Below, piece by piece: positions 39,936 through 51,029 of a stretch of DNA of 64,000 nt. The stretch's first letter is position 1, and each line of letters starts with the position of its first letter. The stretch is from Saccharomycopsis malanga (Eukaryota > Ascomycota > Saccharomycetes > Ascoideales > Saccharomycopsidaceae), in contig CP025323.1 of NCBI GenBank assembly GCA_004014935.1, positions 2,356,001 to 2,420,000 of the forward strand. Reading direction: 5' to 3'. Both the position numbers and the translations under genes were made by a program. A model generated the notes under the pieces. It did not search any database and was not told the DNA's origin. It was given only the letters and a program-made list of their open reading frames with translations.

Positions 39936-41199
39936 AATTGCATACTTTCTGCGCATATCATACCATTTCCGCGTTTTCTTGCATTATTCCATTTCCGTGG
40001 GTTAATTGTTGGGAGAATAGCGTTATCAGTCATTTTTTTGGAGTCTTTAATCCACATTAAGAAGAGATATTTAAAAAAGCTTAAGTTTATGGGTCGTCAT
40101 TTTGGTATATAAAGTTATTTTATACTTTATATGTATTTGTTTATTTTTAAATGTCTGAATCAGTATTTTTTAGGGAAATGATTACATTTGCTTTCTTTTT
40201 AGTTTAGAAGAAAGAAAAGGTTAAAACATTGAATGATTTCTGTAATGATTTTGATAACAAAGAATTAATATTTTATTTGCAGATCATGTCCAGCATTTCA
40301 GGCCTAAAGGGTTATTCAGATTCTCAAATTGGTCCAAAAATTTCTATGAAGTAATCTGTGTATTATTAAGGACGGTTGTATAAAAAGAAATAGAAAAAGT
40401 CTAAAATAAAGGAGAATATAGGATCTCAGCTACTGGTTAACAATACTTAAAAAGGCAACTGAGGTGTGAGACAATAGTGAAGACTCGTAAGGAGAAGAAA
40501 GTGAGTGACTAGGGTTTGAGTAGCGACTGAAAAGTGGAGCGAATAAATATTAGTAAAAATGAACCAAGAGCTGGAGCCAAATGTATCTAGTTAATTAAAC
40601 TGTGAGGCTAAAAGCCTATAGGAAACTACCACCAATGATACAACTTAGTACGATTATTCCAAAAAGTAGTATCAAGTATAAACTCCAATTTTTTAATGAA
40701 AAAACAGTATTGTGAAACGACTAGTCATAAAAATTTTATAAACAGTTTATGGGGTAAATTTGTAGAATTATTATGTGTAGGTAAAAGACAACATATGGGG
40801 TTTTGCATAGAGAATGGGGAAATAAACTACAAAAAAAGGTGTGTCATTGTAACATATAACTCCTGACTTGTAAAAGGTAGGAAAGAAGCAATTAGATTTC
40901 TTTGATTTAGATGAGTGTGGTTTTAGGTAATATCGAACAAGTAAACTTTAAAATGAGCTGTTATATATAATGTATCATAAAAAGGAGACATTAGAATATT
41001 CATTGAAAAATTAGCAAAACAAAAAGCAAAATTCTGAAATATTAAATTAAAAATTAACAAAATAAGTTGAAAAAAAGATAGCTGTAAATAAATTGCAATA
41101 GATGATAAAGGGAGTGGTAAAAGGGGTTATTTCATGTGTGTTTTTGGTAGTTTTGCAGTACAAGTTGCGTTAGCAACATCTATATTAATATATTCAGTA
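39936..41199. other. intergenic region with a PolB-like remnant
   Basis: No intact gene. A 45-codon opening (about 40227-40365) has no recognisable match. The segment 40696-40866 is listed separately. Spacer otherwise AT-rich. Confidence 0.4.
40696..40866 (+). pseudogene. possible remnant of a protein-primed family-B DNA polymerase
   Basis: A 56-codon opening contains HKNFINSLWGKFVE. This fits the family-B polymerase motif B pattern KxxxNSx(Y/W)GKF found in protein-primed enzymes of linear plasmids, phi29-like phages and Polinton-type elements. About 33 residues on comes KKRCVIVTYNS, which resembles the next conserved block (hydrophobic-Thr-x-x-x-Arg), and then stops. Nothing else of such an element is intact nearby. 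The identification rests on one motif and is tentative. Confidence 0.35.
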
Positions 41200-42170
41200 C
41201 TGGCTTGGTACAGAGTTTCATAAGAAGGTAAAAATACAGATCAGGAACTACAACAGCGAAGAAAACAAAAAATAAAAGTTAAAGTAACATTAAACCATTC
41301 GCAACTTTGACTTGATTAGGAATAACAGGTTTATCAAAACGGATTCTCATAAACCAATATATAAAGCTTATTAATCAGCACATTGCGCTTTACCGGGACC
41401 TATAAAATATACTATGTATACAGAAAGTTGAAATCTGCTAGTTTGACAATATATAATAATTATTATCAAATACAAGTTCCTCTTAGAACCTGTAACAAAC
41501 CATACCTTTTTGTAGCTCATGGGGTACACATTTCTTTGAAATAAAAGCTCACTTCAATTATAAAGAAATTGTTAATAAGACTAAAAGCAAACAGAAACTG
41601 TAGAACAACGTCAATGAATAAAATGAATCTTTATAAGAGGTGAAAGACAAGAGTTTTAACAAACTGAGCAACAAAATGATACTTTCCTACTATTTAATAA
41701 CTTACTAATGCTCGATCTCAAAACAAAGTACATAATCTAAAACTTTAGGGACTGCAGAGGATGGAAATATAATTTTTTCATGATGTTGCTGTAAAAGACT
41801 CTAGAATATGACTTGAAAGAATTAACTTTTTTAAAAAATAGGCAATTTTCTGTTTTATCAGAAATTTCTACGAAACTTTGATATTTTTCATTATAAATGG
41901 TAGTATAAATTAAGAAAAAATTTTAAAATGTTGGTGTATACTTTTTTAAATCAAAAGAATCAAAATAACACTAATTTATTCCAATAAAACGTTTGATGGT
42001 TACTCCAAAACGTCAATAGTGCGAATCGAGGACCAAAACACCAAGTGAGGAACGCCACACTTATTTTTCTGCACTATTCTGCACTATTCTGCGCTATTTT
42101 GTGTGGCGCATGGCTCAACCAACTTGGCCACTAGGGCAATAGTAAGGCATATAGGCAAATTTTGTTAAAA
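41200..42170 (-). mobile_element. family-B repeat, near full length
   Basis: Reverse-strand head at about 42005-42140 with A-box-like TGGCCAAGTTGG, a GCGCCACACAAAATAGCGCAG stem, three CTGCACTATT-type units and a TCGATTCGC box. Near 41995-41870 it is almost identical to the copies at 28945 and 46395. Confidence 0.85.
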
Positions 42171-42758
42171 AGAAAGAATATTTTTACTTTTTCGAAAGTA
42201 TGCTTAAGCAATTGATATACCGGCATTTTCAAGCCATCGTGACTATATGATACCAAGGGTCAAAAATAGGAGTTGAAGCATTTTTGAAAGCACCAGAGGG
42301 CAAAAGTTTTGTAATAGGGCTCTTTTAATCTATTTTAAGATTGATATTATCAATTGTTTGGGTGTATCAACCGAGACGTGTAAAAATAATGGCCAATGAA
42401 TATCAGAAACCATTTTAGTTACTTGCTGAAATAAGATTTTTGAAGAATATCCTACATATACACTAATTTTTATTAGCCTATAAAGGTGTGATTAATGCAG
42501 ATTATTTCAGTATCTATCAGAATTTACTGAATAATTTGATTGGAACAGTTTGTATTGATAATAGAATGCTGTGACTAAATCATCAAGTGAAAAACAACTT
42601 GATTTGTAGGATTAGTATACCATGAGAAGAGGCGTGATTTCCTTTTTCGGATTATCGAAAAGATCAATAGTGAGAGATCAAAATTCTTCATATTGACTAT
42701 TTCAAGAGCTTGAAACTGACAAACTTGGCAATTATCAGCATTGAAAAGATTGTACACA
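42171..42758. other. upstream region of the PDI-like gene, no gene seen
   Basis: AT-rich spacer. The reverse frame 42575-42874 overlaps the start of the PDI-like gene and is a shadow. Confidence 0.4.
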
Positions 42759-43973
42759 ATGAGTGGACATGCTAGAAGGCTGTTTTGGCAGATGGTGGCT
42801 TTTATAGCAGTATTTTTAAGTCTTATACAGCAGAGTGTAGCTTTGAATGGTGGTAAAGAGTTGACCAGTTCCAATTTTAAACATCTTGTGCCACAGGCTC
42901 AATATTCTATTGTGACTTTCTATTCAAACTCCTGTGGCCATTGCAAACGTCTTGAGCCTCTTTGGGAATATTTACCGCAACTTTATCTGAGTCCAGAGCA
43001 TGGAAAGACTCTACAATTTCTTCAGATCGATGCTCTCAAGTATAAGAATGTTGCTCGGTATTACGGGGTTCGAAGTTTCCCTACGATCAAAATTCTTGAT
43101 TCTACTGCAAAAGAGATGGCAGAGTTTACAGATTACCGCAATTTGGACAATTTGAACCGGTTTATTGAAGAACATACTCTGTTAATTCCTACATGGCCCA
43201 CCACTCATGCTGTTCGATTGATCAATTCAAAAGGCAGTGCTCTTCATGATGAAATCGGTAAAGTACTTGATGGAAATTTAAATGGCAAAACCAGTCTATA
43301 TAGTCTTTCCAGTCAAACAGTTGACACCACTCGTGAAATCACCTATTATCATTTCTGGGAATGGATTCTACATCAATATTTGTTTACAGACAATTCCTTA
43401 GTAATCAGTTTTGTTGCTCCCTGGTTGTCTCCTTCTTGGACCGAGGAAAACTCGTTCTACGAGCAGATAGCTACCGAAAACCACATTGCCAAAAACCGCC
43501 GTCAATTGAGATTTGCTACCGTTGACGTTACACGGCCAGAAAACAGCCTTCTTGCGTCGTTTTTCAAAATCAATGAGTTGCCTGTGATTTTACACTTGAC
43601 AAATCCCAATCAGAGCAAGTGGAAAATGATCAAACATCACTTTTGGAAGCTCATCAGTAAAACCGATAATAAAGTGTTTTTGAGCCCAATTGAAATTCAA
43701 CAATTTGCCAAGGAGGCAAGATTCCAAATATATAATCGAAACGACCTCTCATTGGTTTATCCTGGCGATGAACGGGATTTGGTGTTGAAAATTGCAAAGG
43801 GCGACTTTGCTGCTAACAGAAATAATTGCAGTCTTGTGAGCTTTTTGGATGACAAATTTGCAGTTCAGGAAGAGATTCAGGAAGAGATTCAGGAAGAGTT
43901 GCAAGAAGAGTTGCAAGATTCAACAGAGAATGATGAGTTATGGGCAGAATATGTAAAGCTAAGAGAGTTGTAA
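42759..43973 (+). CDS. protein disulfide isomerase-like protein (Mpd1-like)
   Basis: ER thiol-disulfide oxidoreductase. The 404-residue protein starts with a signal peptide (MSGHARRLFWQMVAFIAVFLSLIQQSVA). One thioredoxin domain follows, with the CGHC active site in FYSNSCGHCKRLEPLW (about residue 60) and the cis-Pro in VRSFPTIKIL. The second half looks like a redox-inactive thioredoxin fold (SLVISFVAPWLSPSW, lacking CxxC). The C-terminus has a QEE(I/L) tandem repeat and ends KLREL, not a standard HDEL/KDEL signal, so its retention is unclear. The frame opens at 42741, but the first ATG is 42759. Closest known role: yeast Mpd1/Mpd2-type helper of PDI. Confidence 0.75.
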   Translation: MSGHARRLFWQMVAFIAVFLSLIQQSVALNGGKELTSSNFKHLVPQAQYSIVTFYSNSCGHCKRLEPLWEYLPQLYLSPEHGKTLQFLQIDALKYKNVARYYGVRSFPTIKILDSTAKEMAEFTDYRNLDNLNRFIEEHTLLIPTWPTTHAVRLINSKGSALHDEIGKVLDGNLNGKTSLYSLSSQTVDTTREITYYHFWEWILHQYLFTDNSLVISFVAPWLSPSWTEENSFYEQIATENHIAKNRRQLRFATVDVTRPENSLLASFFKINELPVILHLTNPNQSKWKMIKHHFWKLISKTDNKVFLSPIEIQQFAKEARFQIYNRNDLSLVYPGDERDLVLKIAKGDFAANRNNCSLVSFLDDKFAVQEEIQEEIQEELQEELQDSTENDELWAEYVKLREL

Positions 43974-44353
43974 ATGGTGATTTGAAAATTAGAAAACACA
44001 TCGAATAGTCTGACTTGTAGTATGATGAGTATTGAAAATTGTCCAAGTTTTGAAATCATATTATTATGGATATGTTAGGACATTAAACAAATAAACGATA
44101 GTTTGTATTTTTAAATATTTCTGTATCACCTACTTGGTAAAAATTAGCTTTTCCTGACCATGACTTTTATTGATTCAAAAATTATTGGTGTATAGTATTT
44201 AAAACCAAACCATTAGATATCTTAAACAATCAAAACCGATATTATATAAAATACAAAAGAAACAAAGATATTTGACACTAGACACTATATTATATCAACA
44301 AAACAACATCAGATGATACACGGCTATGCTCCGTAAAAACTTTTCAGTAATTC
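43974..44353. other. spacer between convergent PDI-like gene and ASK1
   Basis: About 380 bp, AT-rich, between two convergent 3' ends. I see no feature beyond likely transcript ends. Confidence 0.4.
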
Positions 44354-45742
44354 TTAAGGTGATTTTACATCATTGTCCTGCTTGGAATCAATTTCTGAGG
44401 TGTCTACGCTGCTGGCATAGCGTTTATTTTTCAAATCAAAGCTGTGGATACTGGAGTCGTCGTCCACTTCCATATCTAAGTAATCATCAGTGTAGCGTTT
44501 AGCTAGTTCTTTTACAGGAGAGCGAGTCAAGTGTAAGTTCAGTTTTGGCAATGCAAACTTGAGTGAATGCGGCGGTGAGCGGAATGGATGGCCAGATGAT
44601 GAGGTTGTATTGAAAAACAGCTGGTTTGGGGTTTGGTAGGTGCTGTTTTGGCTTTCGTCGAGATTGAACGAAGTGGGTAATTGTGGGATATCAAGAGTGG
44701 ATGACGAAAGAGAAGACATTGAAACATGAGGCTCCGTGTCATTTGGAGGAGCATGTTTATTGTAATGCTGTCGGCCAGCTACGCTTTGTTTTCCGTGGTC
44801 TTTTTTGAGTTTTATGGGAGAAAACTTCAAGTATGTGAGCTCGGGGGTTTTCGGTATATCGTCGGGCGAGTCGTCAAGATTAAGCTGCTCGATAATTGCC
44901 GAGGACTTGCGGTGTTTAATACGTTTTGGGGTCTGGAATTGGGTGTCTGCAGCAGTTCGCTTTTTAGGAGAAAGCTGTATTTTCAAAGGCGATGGGTTTT
45001 CGCCAAGATCGTTTTCATACGTAAGTGTGGACGTGTTTTGTTCTATTATGGAATTGGCATTGAGAAAATCGATGCTGGAAGATGTTACATTTACTTTACT
45101 ACGGTTGGCAAATAAACTATTGATTTCTCTTTTACTCGTAGGAGTGTTTCCAGCCTGTTGGTGCTGTACGTCATCAGTACTGTCCTCAGCACTGTTCTCT
45201 GTATTGTCCTCAGCATGGTTTCGCTGGAAATTCTGCAACAGCTGGTTGATATCTATTTGCATGTGGCCGTTTGACAAGATCGATTCCGATAAAAGACTTT
45301 CGGAATCGTTTACGTTGATTTTTCTAGCAAGTTGTTCAGTAGTAGAAACTTCTTCTGTAATTTGCTTATCATCTGCTTGATTATCCTTTTGAACTGCTAC
45401 GCCTGGCTGATCTGGAGTTCCCCCGTCTTTCTTCTGGACTTGTATATTCACATTAAGACTGTTCTCAAATAGATTCTTGAGAAAACGAGTACTATTGTTG
45501 ATCTGCTCCGCGTTGTCCTTGTATTTGCTTAACAACGGTATGAATCTCGTGTTGATTATGGCATCGCACGCATCTATATTGTAATGTATAAGCGAAAGTG
45601 CCTTGGAAATCTCTTGGTCTATGGATTCCAACTGGAGAATCTCATCGTCAATAGACGTTTCCCCATCATCATTTAGTCCCGGGGAAGCAGCACTGGAAAA
45701 CCGCTTAATATTGTCAAAAATGCTCTTTCTTTTGCCCGACAT
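44354..45742 (-). CDS. ASK1: DASH complex subunit Ask1
   Basis: Subunit of the DASH/Dam1 ring that couples kinetochores to spindle microtubules. The Ask1 domain is near the N-terminus: EILQLESIDQEISKALSLIHYN, then NTRFIPLLSKY and NSTRFLKNLFENSLNVNIQ. The rest (residues about 110-462) is polar, with many SP and TP sites (QTPKR, KTPEL, KFSPIK, RSPVKELAKR) fitting Cdk1 control known for Ask1. The 462 residues exceed the roughly 290 of S. cerevisiae Ask1, the extra length being in this disordered part. Confidence 0.87.
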   Translation of the reverse strand: MSGKRKSIFDNIKRFSSAASPGLNDDGETSIDDEILQLESIDQEISKALSLIHYNIDACDAIINTRFIPLLSKYKDNAEQINNSTRFLKNLFENSLNVNIQVQKKDGGTPDQPGVAVQKDNQADDKQITEEVSTTEQLARKINVNDSESLLSESILSNGHMQIDINQLLQNFQRNHAEDNTENSAEDSTDDVQHQQAGNTPTSKREINSLFANRSKVNVTSSSIDFLNANSIIEQNTSTLTYENDLGENPSPLKIQLSPKKRTAADTQFQTPKRIKHRKSSAIIEQLNLDDSPDDIPKTPELTYLKFSPIKLKKDHGKQSVAGRQHYNKHAPPNDTEPHVSMSSLSSSTLDIPQLPTSFNLDESQNSTYQTPNQLFFNTTSSSGHPFRSPPHSLKFALPKLNLHLTRSPVKELAKRYTDDYLDMEVDDDSSIHSFDLKNKRYASSVDTSEIDSKQDNDVKSP

Positions 45743-45894
45743 GAATCCTGCCGTTATCAGTACTCAGATTATTCAAAAATATCCTACAAAACGCGTTGTA
45801 TTGCCTATATATCCTTATTTATATCATATATTCCATACTAATGCTCATCAACAGCCTTTGGTATATACTAAGATATGGTGTTACCCGGGTATAA

Positions 45895-46225
45895 TATTTC
45901 AATAATAATAATAATACTTTTCGCGCCCAGTAAATATCAGTTTGGTATATACGCGCTATGTCTAAATGGACTTGGTAAAGCCCAATCATGCCGGGTCATC
46001 TAAATTTTCTTATTTAGTATATTGGAAAGTAAGCATTTACTGGCCTGGGTTGTGTTTTTTAGACAGCTACACTTGCTTGTCCTTTCACGTTCAGCATCGT
46101 AAAAAGTAGCGAGTAAAAGTGTCTTGATGGGAATCGAACCGTGTTTTTGTTACGTGCTAGCCATTGAACAATTCTGCCATTTTTCTCTTCCCCTAGAGAA
46201 CTGGCCACTCATCCATACTGCCCAG
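45895..46225 (-). mobile_element. family-A SINE-like repeat, long copy with B box
   Basis: The tail lies at 45900-45995 (CGCGCCCAGTAAATATCAG, TATATACGCGCTATGTCTAA, ACTTGGTAAAGCCC). The middle section (GACAGCTACACTTGCTTGTC, TTCAGCATCGTAAAAAGTAGCG) matches the copy at 10978-11290. A perfect B box GGTTCGATTCC lies on the minus strand at 46140-46130. The A-box side is rearranged. Confidence 0.7.
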
Positions 46226-46394
46226 GTGCCAAAATTCAGTTGTAATGATGAATTTACATGCACAATAAGCAACGTAAATAATGTAATTTCTAAAAGACTC
46301 GATCTCCCTTTATTTTAAACTTTTTCTACTCTTTTTTGTCAGTTACGTTTTTACTCATTCTCTGTTTAATACAAAAACATGCTTGATATTACAA
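46226..46394. other. spacer between family-A and family-B elements
   Basis: Carries a short piece of the third dispersed repeat (TTTTGTCAGTTACGTTTTTAC ... CTGTTTAATACAAAAACATG), also seen near 59970-60015. Confidence 0.4.
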
Positions 46395-47460
46395 GTGGGC
46401 AGACATATCATTGTATTAAAAACTAACTTGTAATTTTTGGCGAAAAAGCAGCCAAAGTTTATCACCAATTTAGAGTCAATATAAAACTTTCATAAGAATG
46501 TAAAAAAACAGATCAGAAACTAAAACGGTGGAAAAACAATAAAACAAAAGTCAGAGTAACATTAAACTATTTTCAACTTTGATTTGATTAGGAATAAAAG
46601 GTTTATTAAAACGGACTCTCATAAACCAATATATAAAGCTTATTAATACACACATTAAGCTTTACTGAGCCCCATGAAATATCCAATGTATAGCGGAATT
46701 TCAAATAAGGTAGTTTGACAATGTATAATGATTATTGTCAAACATAAAGTTACTCTGAAAACCTATAATAAATAATAATTCTTTTGGCTCTTGAGATGCT
46801 CGTTTCTTTGGAATAAAAGCTCATCCAATCGCTGAAAAAAGAACAAATAAAACTAACAGCAATTAAAAACTATAGAATAACGTCAATAAAAAAAAGAAAT
46901 TTTTGTAAGAGGAGAAAGACAAGAGTTTTAACAAATTGAACAACAAAATGATTCTTTCTTGCTATTGAATAATTTACTAAAGCTTAATGTCAAAACAAAG
47001 TACATGATAAAAAACTTTGGATTTTGCAGAGTATGGTAATATAATTTTTGTATGGCTTGGATGGCGGTAAAGACACTAGAATATGACTTAGAATAATCAG
47101 CTTTTTTAAAAAATTGATAACTTTCCGTTTTATCAGAAATTTCTACGAAACTTTGATAGTTTATGTTATAAATGGTATTATAAATTAAGAAAAAATTTTA
47201 AAATGTTGGTATATACTTTTTTTAATCAAAAGAATCCAAATAACACTAATTTAATCTAATAAAACGTTTAATGGTTACTCCAAAACGTCAATAGTGCGAA
47301 TCGAGGACCAAAACCCCAAGTGAGGAACGCCACACTTATTTTTCTGCACTATTCTGCACTATTCTGCACTATTCTGCGCTATTTTGTGTGGCGCATGGCT
47401 CAACCAACTTGGCCACTTGGAAATAGTAAGGCATATAGGCATATTTTGTTAAAAAGACAG
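46395..47460 (-). mobile_element. family-B repeat, full-length reference copy
   Basis: Far end at about 46400 (GACATATCATTGTATTAAAAAC). The reverse-strand head at about 47290-47430 has TGGCCAAGTTGG, a GCGCCACACAAAATAGCGCAG stem, four CTGCACTATT-type units (47345-47384, the most of any copy) and a TCGATTCGC box. About 1.05 kb in total. It has no coding frame. Confidence 0.85.
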
Positions 47461-48206
47461 ACTATTTTTACTTTTCGAGAGTTTATTTCGGCAAGTAATG
47501 CCCAATTATATGATATAATGCAAGAATACGTGACAACCATATGATATGCACTGAATATTCAGCTTGGTTCAATATAGAAGGATAATGTCATAGGTTTTAT
47601 AAATATCCCTTCAAGGTTTGTAATTTACATGCTTACGGGAAGTTGTGGTTTTTAATGCAAAAAGTTTTTCAAGTTCTACCGATAATTAAATCATGTTCAA
47701 CTAGCCCATGACTGTATATGAAGTACTCTACTACTTTAGAAATACCATCAAACGCCTACTTGAAGGAAAGAACCACCAGAAAATACAATTGAAAACAAAT
47801 ACCATCACCAACTACAAAAAAGATTATCATTGCAATTATACACAAAAAAATATGGGGCAATTCCTAAAAGGGTAGGCAAAGGTTCTAGAAATAGCGTAGA
47901 CTCGTAAGCATACCAAAACAAATACCTATGGTTACCGACTAACAAGTCGAGCCGACAAAAATGAGACGACCATTTATAAGCACAGTAAACATAGAATAGT
48001 TAAATCTAAAGTGTCTATCAGAGAACCAGAACCATATAGAAATTCACCATAGTATGATACCGGTTATGTAGCCCTGGTGGGGTGTACGGACCCCGCTTCT
48101 TGAAGGAGAAATTTTGCAAAGGACAACTGGGCAACATGACCAATGAGATGAAGAAGACCAACGATTTCGATAGCAAAGACAAAGTTGATATCAGTGAGCT
48201 ATCAAG
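47461..48206. other. GDA1 upstream region, no gene seen
   Basis: No frame of interest. It contains GGTGGGGTGTACGGACCCCGC near 48078-48100, the only GC-rich patch, and AGATGAAGAAGACC near 48148. Confidence 0.4.
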
Positions 48207-50066
48207 ATGTTGCGAGTGCTAGGGAACAAGAACGCACGGTTTCTTGCGATATCAGTGGGGCTTTTTTTCTTCATTGTGCTATTTTATGTGAGTTCGTCGG
48301 GGTCTCCTTCGTACCGGCACCAGTTGGCGGATAATGGGTTTTTGAAGAATGCAAAAGACAAGGCGAGCAGCTTAGTGCAGGACACCAAGTCGACATTGCA
48401 AGGCGAGGCGGATGGAGCAGGCAAAACGTACGAGGAGCAGGCGGCGGCAGCGGTTGTGGAGAAGCTTGGCGACAAGGGGGGAGATGACGCGTCATCGAAG
48501 CTGATGGAGCCGCCAAAGCCTCCGTATCCAAACTCGCCGGGTGCCAAGGGGGATGCGGGCGCAAAAGCAAAGGAGAAAGTGAAGGCAGACAAGGCGTTTT
48601 CCACGCAGGAGCAGCAGAAAGAAGGCAAAGCCAAACTGTACAATGAAGATTCTGCAGTAAAACAGAAGGAAGGCCAAGCCAAAGTGTACAAAGAGGACTC
48701 CGTAGAGAGCTCGGCAGCATCATTGGACTCGAAAGTAGGGCCAAAATGTAGCGAAAAGTCGAAATACGTAGTGATGATCGATGCTGGGTCCAGTGGGTCG
48801 AGAGTGCACGTGTACGAGTTTGATGTGTGTTCAAGTCCTCCAAAGTTGTTGAAAGAGGAGTTTGAAATGCTCAAGCCAGGGTTGTCGTCGTTTGACACCG
48901 ACACAGAGGGCGCAGCACACTCGTTGGACCCGTTGCTCCAGTTGGCAGTGAAAAGCGTTCCAAAGGACGCCCAGGGCTGCACGCCAGTGGCAGTGAAGGC
49001 CACGGCAGGCTTGCGTTTGTTGGGCGCAGACAAGGCAGATGCTATTCTAAAGGAGGTGCGTAGATATCTCGAGACCGAGTGGCCGTTTGCAGTGGTGGAA
49101 GGCGACGGCATTGCGATCATGGATGGCGCGGACGAAGGCGTCTACGCGTGGATCACAGCCAACTATTTGATTGGCAACATTGGGTCTTCGGACAAGACGC
49201 CAACCGCAGCGGTGTTTGATCTAGGCGGCGGCTCTACCCAAATCGTGTTTGAGCCGCACTTCAAAGGCCCCGAAACGTTGGCTGACGGAGAGCACAAGTA
49301 CAAGATCAACTTTGGAGAACGCGACTTTGAATTGTACCAGTATTCGCACTTGGGCTACGGCTTGATGGAGGGCAGAAACAAAATCAACAAGTTGATCATC
49401 GAGTCGTACCTCAAGTCCAGCAAAAAACCAAGCGGCCTCACGCCAGTGTCTGCCGACACCAAGGAGGCCACCGTAGACATTGTCTCGCCGTGTGTTGCGC
49501 CTGGAAACACCGCCAGAAACGTAAAAGTCAAGTATTCCGACACGGAAACCTACGTAGTCAATCTTGTGGGTCCAGAGTCGGCGACCGGTGCACAATGCCG
49601 TTTCTTGGCTGAAAAGGCCTTGAACAAAGAGAAGGAATGTGCTCAGCCTCCTTGTTCTTTCAACGGCATCCATCAACCCTCCTTGATCAAAAACTTCCAA
49701 CAGACTTCTGATATGTACGTTTTCTCCTTTTTCTACGATAGAACAAACCCATTAGGCATGCCGTCGTCCTTCACTTTGCAGGAACTCAGCGAATTGGCCA
49801 AAATCGTCTGCAACGGCAACAGTTTCTGGGAACACATGTTGGGTGCAATGAATGGCGCTTTGGAAGAGTTAACCAACGAACCAAACTATTGCTTGGACTT
49901 GTCCTTCATGGTCGCAATGCTTCACACCGGTTACGACATCCCATTGCACAGAGAGTTGAAAACCGCAAAGAAAATCGCCGGCAACGAGTTGGGATGGTGC
50001 TTGGGTGCTTCCTTGCCCTTGTTGGACCAGAAAGGCTGGAAATGCCGTGTTGAGAAGGAAATTTGA
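48207..50066 (+). CDS. GDA1: Golgi guanosine diphosphatase Gda1
   Basis: Type II Golgi membrane GDPase that hydrolyses GDP to GMP, allowing GDP-mannose import for glycosylation. The 619-residue protein has one N-terminal membrane anchor ([19 protein letters not shown], about 10-28). A low-complexity Lys/Ala/Glu stalk with a repeat ([14 protein letters not shown] / [14 protein letters not shown]) follows. The lumenal apyrase domain has ACR1 [15 protein letters not shown] (about 191), ACR2 [11 protein letters not shown]3 [12 protein letters not shown] and ACR4 [14 protein letters not shown] (about 337). The stalk is longer than in S. cerevisiae Gda1 (518 residues). Strong third-base bias suggests good expression. 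Confidence 0.95.
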   Translation: MLRVLGNKNARFLAISVGLFFFIVLFYVSSSGSPSYRHQLADNGFLKNAKDKASSLVQDTKSTLQGEADGAGKTYEEQAAAAVVEKLGDKGGDDASSKLMEPPKPPYPNSPGAKGDAGAKAKEKVKADKAFSTQEQQKEGKAKLYNEDSAVKQKEGQAKVYKEDSVESSAASLDSKVGPKCSEKSKYVVMIDAGSSGSRVHVYEFDVCSSPPKLLKEEFEMLKPGLSSFDTDTEGAAHSLDPLLQLAVKSVPKDAQGCTPVAVKATAGLRLLGADKADAILKEVRRYLETEWPFAVVEGDGIAIMDGADEGVYAWITANYLIGNIGSSDKTPTAAVFDLGGGSTQIVFEPHFKGPETLADGEHKYKINFGERDFELYQYSHLGYGLMEGRNKINKLIIESYLKSSKKPSGLTPVSADTKEATVDIVSPCVAPGNTARNVKVKYSDTETYVVNLVGPESATGAQCRFLAEKALNKEKECAQPPCSFNGIHQPSLIKNFQQTSDMYVFSFFYDRTNPLGMPSSFTLQELSELAKIVCNGNSFWEHMLGAMNGALEELTNEPNYCLDLSFMVAMLHTGYDIPLHRELKTAKKIAGNELGWCLGASLPLLDQKGWKCRVEKEI

Positions 50067-50189
50067 GTTTTTACGTTTCAATATACTGATATACTTTTAC
50101 TAAATGTAGGTTGTTGCCCGTTGTATCAATGATAATCTCATTGAATCAATGTCATTTAGTCAATATTAAAGTTGACAAGATTCAAATAT

Positions 50190-50365
50190 CGCCACTGGGC
50201 CATTTGGCTCAGTGGTCAGAGCTCTCGAAGAAGAGAAAAAAGACCTAACAGGAACACGGGTGAGAACATTATGATGGACACTATTGGGCTTTACCAAGTC
50301 CCCTTAGACATGGCGCGTATGTACGAAACTGTTATGTACTGGGCTTGAAATATATGATATTATTA
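50190..50365 (+). mobile_element. family-A SINE-like repeat, short complete copy
   Basis: Head CCACTGGGCCATTTGGCTCAGTGG (50192-50215) with an intact A box, GAGCTCTCGAAGAAGAGAAAA, GACCTAACAGGAACACGGGT, then GAGAACATTATGATGGACAC, TGGGCTTTACCAAGTCCCCTTAG, TACGAAACTGTTATGTACTGG, GCTTGAAATATATG and an ATTATTAT tail. The B box is lost at ACGGGTGAGAACA, and the middle section of the long copies is absent. Confidence 0.75.
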
Positions 50366-51029
50366 TAAGTATCATCCAAATTGTAACATCAGAATTGTAA
50401 ACTTCTCGCTGGCTTTTCTGAGCACCCGATGGGTTGGAAAGTAAGCACTAGACTTTTGTCTAGGTCGTATTTTAGACAGTTGCACTTGCATGTGGAATCC
50501 ACGTTCAGATAAATGTAATCTATATCAATTTATATACAAAGCTTAAAAGTTGCTTCCGCGTAGTTTTATGTTAGGCTTGGGATAATGAGTACAGTTTGTC
50601 ACTATTCCTTCCTGACTACTCATTCTTACCACTAGTTATTCCATGATCTACATTTGTATCTTCTCATTTTTCAAGTAGCAAAAGGGCCCTGAACATAATA
50701 ATATCTGTGTAATATTTGTGGAAACATCTATATACGCCCAACTCTGGGTAAGCTGGGCTCTTATAAACATATAAAAATATCATCTTATATTTCGAACCCA
50801 GTACATATCAGTGATATAATTGCTCAATATTATTTATACTGTTTTTTTATATATACTGTCCTCAAATGACCTGAACAAAAAGCTTACAGCCAACTAAATA
50901 TTTATACGTCATAATATTAATCTTCTCACCCAATAATCCTTACATCTTTGCTTATATACATTTGGCAAAAAATGGGCATATTAAAAATATACTCTTGAAA
51001 AGTAATATCTCTTTTTAACAGAAATACGC
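50366..51029. other. intergenic region with family-A scraps
   Basis: A fragment of the family-A middle section is at 50440-50515 (AGTAAGCACTAGACTTTTGTC, GACAGTTGCACTTGCATG). A tail scrap is at 50770-50815 (CATCTTATATTTCGAACCC). No gene seen. Confidence 0.5.

Noticed and set aside
48271-49120. long reverse frames opposite GDA1
   Set aside because: Antisense to a conserved gene with strong codon bias; composition is low-complexity Ser/Pro/Leu.
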